Assembly: GCA_934045075.1 (NCBI GenBank) | Contig: OW203723.1 | Span: 8,281,913-8,345,912, forward strand | Direction: 5' to 3' | Source of the DNA: Yponomeuta sedellus | Taxonomy: Eukaryota; Arthropoda; Insecta; Lepidoptera; Yponomeutidae | Length of the DNA: 64,000 bases | In this document: positions 55,344-64,000 of the stretch, one piece after another | Numbering within the stretch: position 1 is the first letter of the stretch | How the letters are laid out: every line of letters begins with the position of its first letter | Program-made: the position numbers and the translations under genes | The notes under the pieces: model-generated | Database searches by the model: none | Seen by the model: the letters and a program-made list of their open reading frames with translations, nothing else | What the model was told of the DNA's origin: nothing

Positions 55344-56139
55344 GTAAGTGCATAAAGCATTCCTTCCGAGATTGTTCTTTTAATTAGTAGAAGGATGCAA
55401 AACAAATTGCAATCTCATCAAAAATCTTAATGGCACTGAAACAAATCAAGAGGAGTTCGGAGTTCTTTGTTTTGAGAGAAAAACCATCGCACGGCAAAAA
55501 ACAACCGACGAGTCTGAATCTATAGTCTTCTATGTTACAAGTGTACGGCTCGGAGAATCCTTACCTCGAGGAATACAATGATACATTTAGCTCGCCCTCG
55601 CCGCTCCGAGCTGAAAGAAAGGAAATTGTAAAGAGAAATAGTGGTTTAACGAGAAACTTATAATTGACGGAGGCCGCTGCTCTGAGACGCTCCGTTCTAT
55701 AGTGTTGTTTCAGCAAACGCAATATCCGTAAGCTTCACTAGATCGATATGCACTCTCATTGCTTGCGATTAAATTTAATACGTACAGAGGGAGGTTTATT
55801 AAAGCTTTAGCTGAAGCACTTCAAATTATATTTAAATAAATTGCCAAAAATTTACTTAAGCCTCGCGAAATTACATAATCATAGAGGGCGCTGCGGTGTA
55901 GGTTAATCTCTCTAGGGATGTCGCGGGCTACGTTCTCGTACCAAAGCAAACATACATCAAATATGGAGCCACGTTTAATTTAAAGTTTGCTCTAATTTAT
56001 ATTTTAGCGCACACTTTCACCATTCCGTGTTGGTTGGTTAATTCGTTAGTAAATGCAACATTTCGCATGCCCATCCAGAACAGGGACAGGTCACTATGTG
56101 CATATAACATGTGTTACAAAGCGATCCTCTTAAAGGTAC
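55344..56139 (+). other. Start of intron 3, no repeat seen
   Basis: Intron 3 continues to the end of the window (at least 8.6 kb). I found no further alpha2/delta exon. Confidence 0.6.
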
Positions 56140-56144
56140 TTTAG

Positions 56145-56335
56145 ATAGATAGATAGAATATTCTTTATTGCATGTACACCAGGGATTACATAAGAGACTT
56201 ACAAAATAACATTACAGTACAAGTGGCGGCCTTATTACTAAAAGTAATTTCTTCCAGACAACCATTGACGGAAAAGAAGAAACGGAAACTGAAATACGGG
56301 TAGTCGGCGCAACTAAACAATAGAGGGCTGTTCTT
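56145..56335 (-). mobile_element. LINE 3' end, minus copy of a head-to-head pair
   Basis: GATA repeats then 'attctttattgcatgtacac', 'gtggcggccttattac' and 'ttccagacaaccattgac'. This is the reverse complement of the family's 3' end. Confidence 0.65.
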
Positions 56336-56490
56336 TGTGTATAACCTTTATATGTTGTAAAGGTTGTCTGGAAGAGATCACTTTTAGTGATAAGACCGCC
56401 GTCTGTACTCTTAGGTTCGGAAATATCTGTGTAATTACCATTTTTATGTACAATAAAGTGTTCTCTATCTATATATCTATATGGAGATGC
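56336..56490 (+). mobile_element. LINE 3' end, plus copy of a head-to-head pair
   Basis: 'ggttgtctggaagagatcac', 'gataagaccgccgtctg' and 'acaataaagtgttctctatc' followed by an ATCT tail. Same family as 10180-10705 and, reversed, 57790-57920. Confidence 0.7.
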
Positions 56491-57789
56491 TTAAAAAGGA
56501 AATGTTTCTTTAGATGCAGTAGTAATTGGCCTCTGCATCTACGTAATGAGATAATTTATACAGTAGGTGCACTAAGTTTCGGGGAATCAATATATTGGCA
56601 CATAGATGTAGAAATGATTTCGTAATCGTTATAAATATCACATATTAGGCGCACAATAACACCACAGACACTGAAATGTATTTCCTTCCTTCTCAACAGT
56701 TCCTAGGTGTGTAAAGCTATTCGTAGGTTCCTACATCACAACCCTTTATTTTTCTTCTCTTCTTGCATACCGGAGTATTGTGACGAGTGAGCGTTCTCAT
56801 CCCTAACGTCTGATTAATCCTCTCAAAGTGAATTGGCGTGCGGAGCCCGAACATTGCCGAGCTCCGCCGACTGCGAGCGAGTTCATTTCGAATTTGGAAT
56901 TTATTCTCTATATTCCCTAAAGTCGCGTACATACAGTAAGAAGAACTATAATCGGTCTGACCGTTTATTTAACTTTTGACAGGTGCATGAAGTTCCTTAT
57001 ATTTTTCGACGGGAAACTATAAACGAAACGCTTCATAAACACATGTTTTCAAAATGGTGATGCGACAAGTCTTGCTATAATATTATCACGAGTATTTTAT
57101 GTAGCAAGGACCAAATAACTTTATTTTTTTAATTTTAGCCGTGATGTAGTTTATTCGTTCTGGCGTTATAGAGTAATAATAAACAGTCATCCATCCTTCC
57201 AATCAACTTTCACTTTTATACGTATACTGTTAAAAACAACTGAGGGAATAGGATTTTAAATTAAAATAAAATAAAGTTCTTTGTTTTTCAATTATAAATG
57301 CTTACAAAATATTGAAGTGCTGAACATATAATGAACATAGTTGCTGAAAACTAAAAACAAACGAAAATCTGCGTTTTTGTTAAGGGTTCTTAATATAGTG
57401 ACCAAAAGTCTATATTCGCCTAACAAAGTGGCATCATGGAATTTTCTTAATTTTTTATTTGTTGCACAAAAGTAATCTCGCTTTATGTGGCCTTTCAATT
57501 CTTCTAAGCATTATTATTGATAGAGTATTTATTTTCAGGCGTATAAGCACCGAGTAGAAATCACATCGCTAGATCTGCCATAGTTTTTTAGGATCCTCTT
57601 CATTAATTTTTTTAAGCGATAGTAAATACAAATATACATACATGAATACTTTCTTGATCAAAGTTTATGTGCGTATAGTGCATTTCTTTTGCACACGAGT
57701 ATTTCGACATATTATACTTTTCCACTTTTTCCTTAAGAGATTTTATTTACCGGCGTCCAGTGATGCAGAATTTATCTTTTCGCTTGGGA
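56491..57789 (+). other. Intronic, no gene seen
   Basis: AT-rich; no family repeat recognised. Confidence 0.55.
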
Positions 57790-57920
57790 TCAACTCTAAT
57801 CGTCATAAATATATAGATAGAATGTTCTTATATTAAAAGACTTAAACAATAACATGGTAAGTGCAATAGGCGCCCTTATTACGCAAAGTAATTTGTTCCA
57901 GACATTCATTGACGATAAAA
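57790..57920 (-). mobile_element. LINE 3' end fragment
   Basis: 'tagatagaatgttcttat', 'ggcgcccttattacgc' and 'ttccagacattcattgacg' match 56145-56335. Confidence 0.6.
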
Positions 57921-58935
57921 TAAAAAAGCGATGTTATTCTGACTCTAATCTCTCATCTTTATCACAGATGTCTCAGCATGCAACTCAACGAAAGACGCCC
58001 GACAGACATAATATGGACTAGTCTGAATTGCACTTTATTTGTTCCATTCCCCTCGTCTTAACCTTTTCCACTTCAGTGCTCTGCACACAGCCTTATCACG
58101 CTGACAGGGGCATCAGACTTATTATCTACTTATGTGGAAGACGCTGGTGCCCGTCGCCATTTCTTCAAAGGTTCAAAGATCTCATTCCAATCGAAAATCT
58201 ATAACAGTCGAGGTTCGAATGGTATACCTGCACACTAAGTACAAAACGGCGTTTTTTCACATTTAAATATGATATGATGTCATAATTTAACGGAAATAGG
58301 TATAGGTATTTACAATGGATACATTTACTGTTAGCTTATTTAACAGACGTAACGTATTTTATACCGTCAGCCTCGACGTAATTACTTGGCTAGTTGAATT
58401 ATGTTCATAAACTCACACTTATATTATACCGTATATCGGTATGTAATGATTTTTTTTATGTGGCTTACAAGCGTCCCACTTCAGGGCACTCTTCTCTCAG
58501 AGAGAGAGTATCGGCTTAAATGCCGATGCCGACACCGCGAATTGGCAATTTCAAGTGCTGAGGTATTTGAACACCTCAGACACTGGGGTTTCCTCACGAT
58601 GTTTTTCTTTACAGTTAGTGAAAATGTATTTGTTTATGTAAAATAATTGATTCCGGCCACAGCCAAGTGCTTTCAGAGCCTTATACGTCGTGACTAGATT
58701 TTTTTTTCAATTATAAGTCCTCCCGGCCTTTATTCCTACGGGTCCAACTCTAGCTTCTCCTTCCACCTTCTCTTTGTTCAAAGTAGCTCCTCCTTAGCTT
58801 TCCTGTACCTCCCTTATAAATGAAACGTGGAGGATGCTGCACTAAACAAAAGATATTTTTTTCAATAATATAATGAAGAAGATGAAACGAAACGTGACAA
58901 CGTAAATGGTTTGATACAATCGACAGCTGACTAAA
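57921..58935 (+). other. Intronic, one interspersed fragment
   Basis: 58475-58625 has 'ctctcagagagagagtatcg' and 'ggtttcctcacgatgttttt', a sequence type also present near 40290 and 48430. No gene recognised. Confidence 0.5.
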
Positions 58936-59090
58936 TCGACGCCTTACTGCTAAAACCGACTATCTGCATGAAATGTTGTTATGCACACAATAACAAGTTT
59001 TAGTATAGTTAACGACATCCGAACCTTAAACTCGAGTTTTCTCGAAACAACATTTCATGCAGATAGTCGGTTTTAGCAGTAAGGCGTCGA
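58936..59090. mobile_element. 155-bp foldback with perfect 45-bp arms
   Basis: 58936-58980, starting 'tcgacgccttactgctaaaa', is exactly mirrored at 59046-59090. The 65-bp spacer is AT-rich. Perfect arms over 45 bp imply very recent origin, ongoing gene conversion or selection for a hairpin. Confidence 0.9.
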
Positions 59091-59142
59091 AATATGCTTT
59101 AAAATACCGTTACATTTTTGTTCCAATGTCATCAGAAATGTA

Positions 59143-59560
59143 ATGAATGAATGAACGAACGAACGAACGAACGAACGAACGAACGAACGAACGAACGAAC
59201 GAACGAACGAACGAACGAACGAACGAACGAACGAACGAACGAACGAACGAACGAACGAACGAACGAACGAACGATTGAATGAATGAATGAATGAATGAAT
59301 GAATGAATGAATGAATGAATGAATGAATGAATGAATGAATGAATGAATGAATGAATGAATGAATGAATGAATGAATGAATGAATGAATGAATGAATGAAT
59401 GAATGAATGAATGAATGAATGAATGAATGAATGAATGAATGAATGAATGAATGAATGAATGAATGAATGAATGAATGAATGAATGAATGAATGAATGAAT
59501 GAATGAATGAATGAATGAATGAATGAATGAATGAATGAATGAATGAATGAATGAATGAAT
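59143..59560. repeat. Compound microsatellite (GAAC)n (GAAT)n
   Basis: About 30 GAAC units (59153-59274) followed, after a GATT interruption, by about 71 GAAT units (59277-59560). The long minus-strand ORFs of HSFI and RSFV repeats are an artefact of the tetramer. Confidence 0.97.
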
Positions 59561-59720
59561 GTAAAATCCTTTATTGCACTTAACCAAATTTGTACAAAGG
59601 CGAGCTTAATGCTATATAGCATTTTCTTGCAGCTAACCTTCGTTGATGTGGAGAGTGGAAGGAGCAGTGCCAGAAAAAAGTATGGAAAATTCAGAAAAAA
59701 AACAATATTCACTAAAAGTT
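59561..59720 (-). mobile_element. LINE 3' end beside the microsatellite
   Basis: Read on the minus strand, 'gtgcaataaaggattttac' runs directly into the CATT/ATTC repeat, i.e. the microsatellite grew from a LINE tail. On the plus strand: 'taaaatcctttattgcactt'. Confidence 0.65.
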
Positions 59721-59756
59721 TCGTCAACAACACAACAAATATACAAAAATAAGTTT

Positions 59757-60082
59757 AGCGCACGTGGCCTAGCCGAACCGAGTGATTGGGATCAATCACT
59801 TGAGTTAAGCAACAACAGGCGCGGTCAGGTTCTGGATGGGTGACCGTTCTGTGACTACCGCTAGTGGCAATTTTTCGGAGCGCTTCCGTGCTTCGCAAGG
59901 CACGCAGAGCCGTTGGTGTCGGCGGTCATGGAATAGCAGTCGCATGCCATGTCAAAGGTCTTATGGGCGGCTTGATAACTTCTGACAGTAAGGTCCGCCA
60001 CTGTCTTACACTCCTTGACAATGGGATGCAGGAAGAGGCCAATGCCCCAGCAGTGAGGACATACAAAGGTTGATATCGATAT
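59757..60082 (+). mobile_element. 5S rRNA-derived SINE, full length
   Basis: Best 5S-like head in the window: 'gatcaatcacttgagttaag', 'caggcgcggtcagg' and 'ggatgggtgacc' at 59834-59845, aligning with the internal control region of 5S genes. Ends 'acaaaggttgatatcg'. Confidence 0.88.
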
Positions 60083-60234
60083 TAAAAAGCCCCCCTAACT
60101 GAACTGGAACTTAATTACCTACATAATATAATTATAATTTGAATACACATGTAGTAGTTAGGCCTGAGATTTCCGCACTTAGCTTCATAGTTGGGTCATT
60201 GTACGTAGCAAGCGCTGAGGTGTGTTAACACTTC

Positions 60235-60310
60235 AGACCCTAAATAAAGCCGGGATTCGAACCCACGAACTCTCGATCGAAAAGCCAGCGTTCTACCGCT
60301 CCGCTTTTTA
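60235..60310 (-). repeat. tRNA-like SINE head remnant
   Basis: Reverse complement shows A box 'gcggagcggtagaacgc' and B box 'gggttcgaatcccggc'. The flanks are not recognised as a SINE body. Confidence 0.45.
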
Positions 60311-60631
60311 AATGCACATACGTAAAATATAGCATAATTAACTAAGCACCGTGCACGCATGTAAAGGTCCACATACTGCCGACTGTACATCGGCATCACA
60401 ATAGACCGTCACCGTTCGGACAATGCAACATTTTGTATTCAGGGCAGACGAAAACTCGCTCAATATGCTAAGTCACAAAACCGCGGACCGCATTCAATAC
60501 ACACGAACGCGACTAAATTCGCTCCTCCCCACGGAAATACTCTAAAGGCGGTTCGGGGTGCTCACTAGCGCCAGCAATGGAATAAAAATCATAACGTGTT
60601 TTATAGTAAGTTTGTTATTCAAAAACTTCTT

Positions 60632-60880
60632 CTTCAGGCTATTTTAGTCCACTGCTGGACATAGCCCTCACCTAAAGAGCGCCACGTGTGCTATCATAGG
60701 GGGTAATGCCCATAATCCCCACGCTGGGCATGCGGGTTGGGGATCGCAGTTTGGTGGAATTGTATTGCAGGGGGCGCTGCTGCCCACCCCCCGGTTTGTG
60801 TTCCTTAGTCGCCTTTTACGACACCCGCGGGAAGAATTTGGGTTGGTGCTATTCTCTAGGCCGACACCACACAGCAATTT
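60632..60880 (-). mobile_element. Short retroposon with RTE-like 3' end, near full length
   Basis: 'agtccactgctggacatag', 'gcccataatccccacgctg', 'gggggcgctgctgccc' and 'ctctaggccgacaccacac'. Closest to the copy at 35312. Confidence 0.85.
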
Positions 60881-61480
60881 CAAAAAGTAAACATCAAAAA
60901 TCTTAAACTCTGTGATAATTATTTTTCGAACATACAGCCTCGAACGTAGTATTAACATCCTAAGACTTTAATCAATTTCCGCTAAAAACGGTAGTTTTGG
61001 AGGAAATCGATTTACGTCCTAGGTTACTGTAAAACAACTTACGAGTGTTTTTTTCATTAGAGTTGCTAGTTAGCACCTTTAAGCGCCTTAATTCAAATCC
61101 TACTAATATTCAATCTGGCCACCGCACTTGTCTTGTGTATTGTTAGAATATTTTCGGGGCTTAATCGCGTGATAAGTTATTGCTATTTTACCTCGACGTT
61201 TCGACGACGTTACATTCATCGTGGTCACGAGAAGACTGACGGCTGGTACCCGTTCGCATCTTCGGCTGATAAGGTCTTGTGTAAACCAAATAAATGCCTA
61301 AATGCCCTAAAAAAGTACTTCTTGAGTTAGTTATAAGAAAAGAGTACCTAACTAACCTCACAGATAAACCTTTACGAGTTCCAGTGAAGGTTTTTTGTAT
61401 TTAATATGCATTTTGTAAATTTCTTGAATAAATAACTTAAAAAAAAATATTTAAACTTTTTGAAGATATTGGATGTCTGT
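60881..61480 (+). other. Intronic, no gene seen
   Basis: AT-rich; nothing recognised. Confidence 0.6.
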
Positions 61481-61680
61481 AACTCAATCAGGCAAAACCG
61501 GCTGTTACATGAAACTTGGCGTACAGATAAACAAAGATCTGAATTGAAACATAGGATACTGTGATTTAGGACACAGTCTGTGATTTGGATGGAGGATACT
61601 AGATAGGATTCTAGATTTACGGTAAAGCGGTCACTTGGGATAATTTCTAACGCGGTCGTAACCGCGGGTTAAAGCTAGTC
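61480..61680 (+). mobile_element. Lepidopteran interspersed element, Helitron-like end (tentative)
   Basis: 'ggatgtctgtaactcaatc' start and 'acgcggtcgtaaccgcggg' hairpin followed by 'ttaaagctagt'. Related to 53020-53222. Confidence 0.4.
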
Positions 61681-61689
61681 CCAACGGGT

Positions 61690-61926
61690 TCTGATCTGCA
61701 GTCACTCAACCGACACCGGACCCAAGTAGCTCGCTTCAGACAAAACCTAAGCAGATGGGATTATATTGCACCAACGGAGGAGCAATGTGATTGTGGAGCC
61801 TCATCGCAATCCATGGTGCACCTGCTCCAATGCCCGTTGTGCCCCTACACCTACACTCTGGACGACCTAAAAGAGGCCAACACCGCTGCAATTACAGTAG
61901 CCAATTATTGGGCAGGAAAAATATAA
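61690..61926 (+). pseudogene. LINE reverse-transcriptase C-terminus (zinc-knuckle-like)
   Basis: An open frame from 61696 to TAA at 61924-61926 gives QVARFRQNLSRWDY, then EEQCDCGASSQSMVHLLQCP, LCPYTY, DLKEANTAAI and ANYWAGKI. The C-x-C-x8-H-x4-C pattern with HLLxCP is typical of the C-terminal end of Jockey/I-group LINE ORF2 proteins. The upstream part is absent, so this is a fragment. Confidence 0.65.
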
Positions 61927-62129
61927 ACGGGTCGAATCGCTGACACGAAAAGAAGAAGAAGCTAGTCAAGAAATAAATTTCCAACACGCTAATCTTGATG
62001 AATTCTTTGTACACAACCGGGTATTTGTAGTACTTGTACAGTATAGTTTAGAGCAACGAATGATACACTAACAAATGTACAATGTAGTGTATGGAATCAT
62101 GGGTTACTTTGCGGAAATCCATAATAGCA
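61927..62129 (+). other. Spacer
   Basis: No feature except a reversed piece of the 38936 unit at 62104-62128 ('gcggaaatccataatagc'). Confidence 0.6.
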
Positions 62130-62325
62130 TTAAAAAGTGAAAATTAGTTTGCTAAATTCCGCCAAAAATCCCACAAGCACCATGCGGTTAGTTAATGCAC
62201 CGCTCTCCCTCCCACTTTTTCAAGCAGAAGCAAGACACGAACATACCACCACCGACACCAATACTTGTGTGAGAAAATATCACGATGCGTTTCACCTCTA
62301 ACACGAAGCATCCTCAGGTACAATG
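62130..62325 (+). repeat. Dispersed repeat, second copy
   Basis: Matches 38747-38935, including 'gcgtttcacctctaacacg' and 'gcatcctcagg'. Roughly 90% similar by eye. Confidence 0.8.
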
Positions 62326-62499
62326 TAGGTTATAACTATATTGTATCACAGTTTATATTTTTGGAAACAGAGTATTGTTGAAAAGTTTTAGAAAAGAGTA
62401 TTGTTGAAAGAGTAATCCAGTGAAGTAATAATTACATAGTGTCTTTGGAAACTAAAACAAAGTCTTCACATTAGACTCAGTAATAAATTCCATACAACA

Positions 62500-62755
62500 A
62501 TCACTTGCCCGGCCTGGGTACCACCATGGCATCAGACAGGCGTTTTTTGGAGATAAAATGTCATAATTTGACAATTAATGTACAGGAAAATCGAGACTTT
62601 TGACAATTAAAACGCGTGACTAGCGTCATCGTATTACCCAGGTAACCAGACAACCACAACACAGATATGGAAATACCCAATCTGGGGACATTTGTATTTG
62701 TAATGTACGGGGGCCCCCGGTGAGAATCGAACCCACGACCTCCGGCATGGCAATT
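62500..62755 (-). mobile_element. tRNA-headed SINE, reverse
   Basis: 'ggaaatacccaatctgggg' and B box 'gtgagaatcgaacccacg' with 'cctccggcatgg' in reverse match the family at 51238. The A-box part is cut by an AT-rich run. Confidence 0.65.
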
Positions 62756-62811
62756 TTTTTTTATTTATTTAGTAATCCAACAGGCAAGTTTATAAAATAC
62801 GTTCTTCTTCT

Positions 62812-63088
62812 TCTTCAGGCTATATTATGTAGTCCACTGCTGAACATAGCCCTCCCCTAATGAGCGCCATAGCGCTCTGTCTTCAGCTTGCCGCATCCAG
62901 CATCTGCCGGCAGTTTTTCGCAGATCGTCATCCCACCTGGTCGGAGGGCGTCCTACACTACGTTTGCCGAGTCGCGGTCTCCACTCAAGAACACGTTTAC
63001 TCCAACGGTTGTCGGTTCTTCGCGAGATATGGCCAGCCCACTGCCACTTCAGCTCGCTAATTCTCTGAGCTATGTCGATAAAATACAT
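62812..63088 (-). pseudogene. RTE-like LINE, C-terminal end of the reverse transcriptase ORF
   Basis: The minus-strand frame 63088-62825 contains ISELKWQWAGHISRR, RWSKRVLEWRPR, SVGRPPTRWDDDLRK, AGRCWMRQAEDRALWRSLGE and GYVQQWTT before a stop. The motif order KWQWAGHI...RPPTRWxDD...YVQQW is the familiar C-terminus of RTE-like endonuclease-reverse transcriptases. The upstream polymerase domain is missing, so this is a 5'-truncated insertion. Its last codons are shared with the short retroposons at 4193 and elsewhere. Confidence 0.82.
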
Positions 63089-63747
63089 TCAGTTTAAATT
63101 TACTTATAAGGCCCAATTATGGGTTTACCTTTTATTGTGATGTGCAATTATTCGTGATACCACGCTAGACCAAAAAGCCAGTCAGTATATAAACCGTGTC
63201 ATTATCAAACCAATACATTTTTACACAGTGACGTTCTTCAAAATAATATTCCAAATATCCTTCAAATTAATTTGGCGGCATTGTTTCGTAGTATTCGAAA
63301 CATTCCCTGAATAAATTTGGATACATCTTTTCAAATAAATATAAATAAATAAATAATAAAAGAGTTTATTTAAAAAAAAACAAAAATTACCACTAGCTAA
63401 TTGCTGTCTCCTATAACAACAAATATATCACAAATATAAGCAAAGTAGCGTTCCGCGGTTCCGCGAATAAGATACATGGGGAATAGCGCTGGAAACTTTT
63501 GACGGACGCCAAATCGTTGTGGCGTGAAATAACGCGAAAGACAATGTGGCGGAGTTCGTCGGCCCAGATGCGAAGTGTGGCGATATTGCGGCCGACGTCT
63601 CAACTGCATTAACATATTCAGCGATGCCCGATACCGCGGGGGCGAGCACGTCACCATAGGCGGTCGACTCAGCGGTTAAAGTTACTGAAATCTCAGTTAG
63701 TACCGGATGTGAGGGAGGGTAGAATAACACATGGATTAGATCTCTTT
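63089..63747 (+). other. Intronic, unassigned GC-richer part at 63430-63720
   Basis: 63430-63720 is GC-richer than its surroundings and open on the minus strand for 100 codons (63730-63428). The peptide has no motif I know and no splice sites tie it to a gene. It may be a retroelement fragment or chance. Confidence 0.35.
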
Positions 63748-63950
63748 AATGCACACCACCGGTCATACTTCGTCCAAATAGAGGATGTATTAGTAAAGGG
63801 CAAGGTAACAAGTACATGAATCCTGCGTGCGTGAATGCAACAACTGATGAATGTTGATGAAACTAAGGTGATCTGTCAGCGTCGTGGCAAATGGCAGTCC
63901 CTGGTCTCTGCCTACCCCTCCATGATACAGGCGTGAGGTTATATTATGTT
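63748..63950 (+). repeat. Dispersed repeat, 'gatctgtcagg' family
   Basis: 'cgtccaaatagaggatgta', 'gtgatctgtcagcgtcgtgg' and 'ctgcctacccctccatgata' match 34740-34985. Confidence 0.7.
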
Positions 63951-64000
63951 TTATTGCATACCATACAATAATAAAAGTGTATGAAACCACTAACGAATTT

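Noticed and set aside
59110..59733. 207- and 151-codon minus-strand ORFs of HSFI/RSFV repeats
   Set aside because: They are read-through of the GAAC/GAAT microsatellite; any frame without a stop would be long.
59783..59850. 5S rRNA gene
   Set aside because: Only the internal promoter region resembles 5S; the rest is a SINE body present in many copies.
63428..63730. 100-codon minus-strand ORF in GC-richer DNA
   Set aside because: No motif, no splice context and no support from the opposite strand; kept only as unassigned sequence.
1..64000. CRISPR arrays, operons, prophage or other bacterial systems
   Set aside because: Introns, SINEs, LINEs and animal gene families show a eukaryotic nuclear genome; no spaced direct repeats of CRISPR type were found.

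Overview
This is a 64 kb piece of an animal nuclear genome, almost certainly from a moth or butterfly (Lepidoptera). It is AT-rich with short GC-rich islands, has spliced genes with GT-AG introns, and is crowded with SINEs, LINE 3' ends and small inverted-repeat elements. A 5S rRNA-derived SINE is abundant; as far as I remember, such a family has been described from Helicoverpa. There are no operons, CRISPR arrays or prokaryotic features.

Two protein-coding genes lie head to tail on the + strand. Positions 482-5521 hold the last seven visible exons of patched (ptc), the Hedgehog receptor: the end of the sterol-sensing domain, the central cytoplasmic loop, TM7-TM12 with the second extracellular loop, and a cytoplasmic tail ending in an unusual Arg/Asp-rich tract. 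All seven exons are whole numbers of codons, and the last ends in TGA. A long 3' UTR follows. About 2.6 kb past the ptc stop, a GC-rich promoter/5' UTR block leads into the first coding exon (signal peptide) of a voltage-gated calcium channel alpha2/delta subunit, closest to the alpha2delta-3/straightjacket (stj) type. Its next two small exons lie at 27564-27645 and 55233-55343, so this gene has introns of 19.4 kb and 27.6 kb and continues beyond the window.

The rest is intron filled with repeats. The main families are: (a) a 5S rRNA-derived SINE with about 15 copies; (b) a tRNA-like retroposon that carries part of its own end as an inverted copy, with target-site duplications of 9-12 bp at three loci; (c) at least three other tRNA-headed SINE families; (d) a short retroposon whose 3' end is shared with the 3' coding end of an RTE-like LINE, a piece of which is also present; (e) an intact terminal-repeat retrotransposon in miniature (TRIM) at 45063-46206, plus two solo LTRs of the same family, all with 4-bp target duplications; (f) several MITE-like foldbacks with perfect or near-perfect arms of 17-45 bp; (g) LINE 3' ends, one next to a 0.4 kb GAAC/GAAT microsatellite; (h) a decayed THAP-domain fragment.

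I saw no gene cluster that looks like a new multi-gene system. The most unusual items are the tRNA-like self-complementary retroposon and its dimers, the TRIM family with a paralogous empty site, the ~600-bp palindrome of 5S-like sequence at 28535-29153, and the Arg/Asp tail and altered TM10 residue in Patched.
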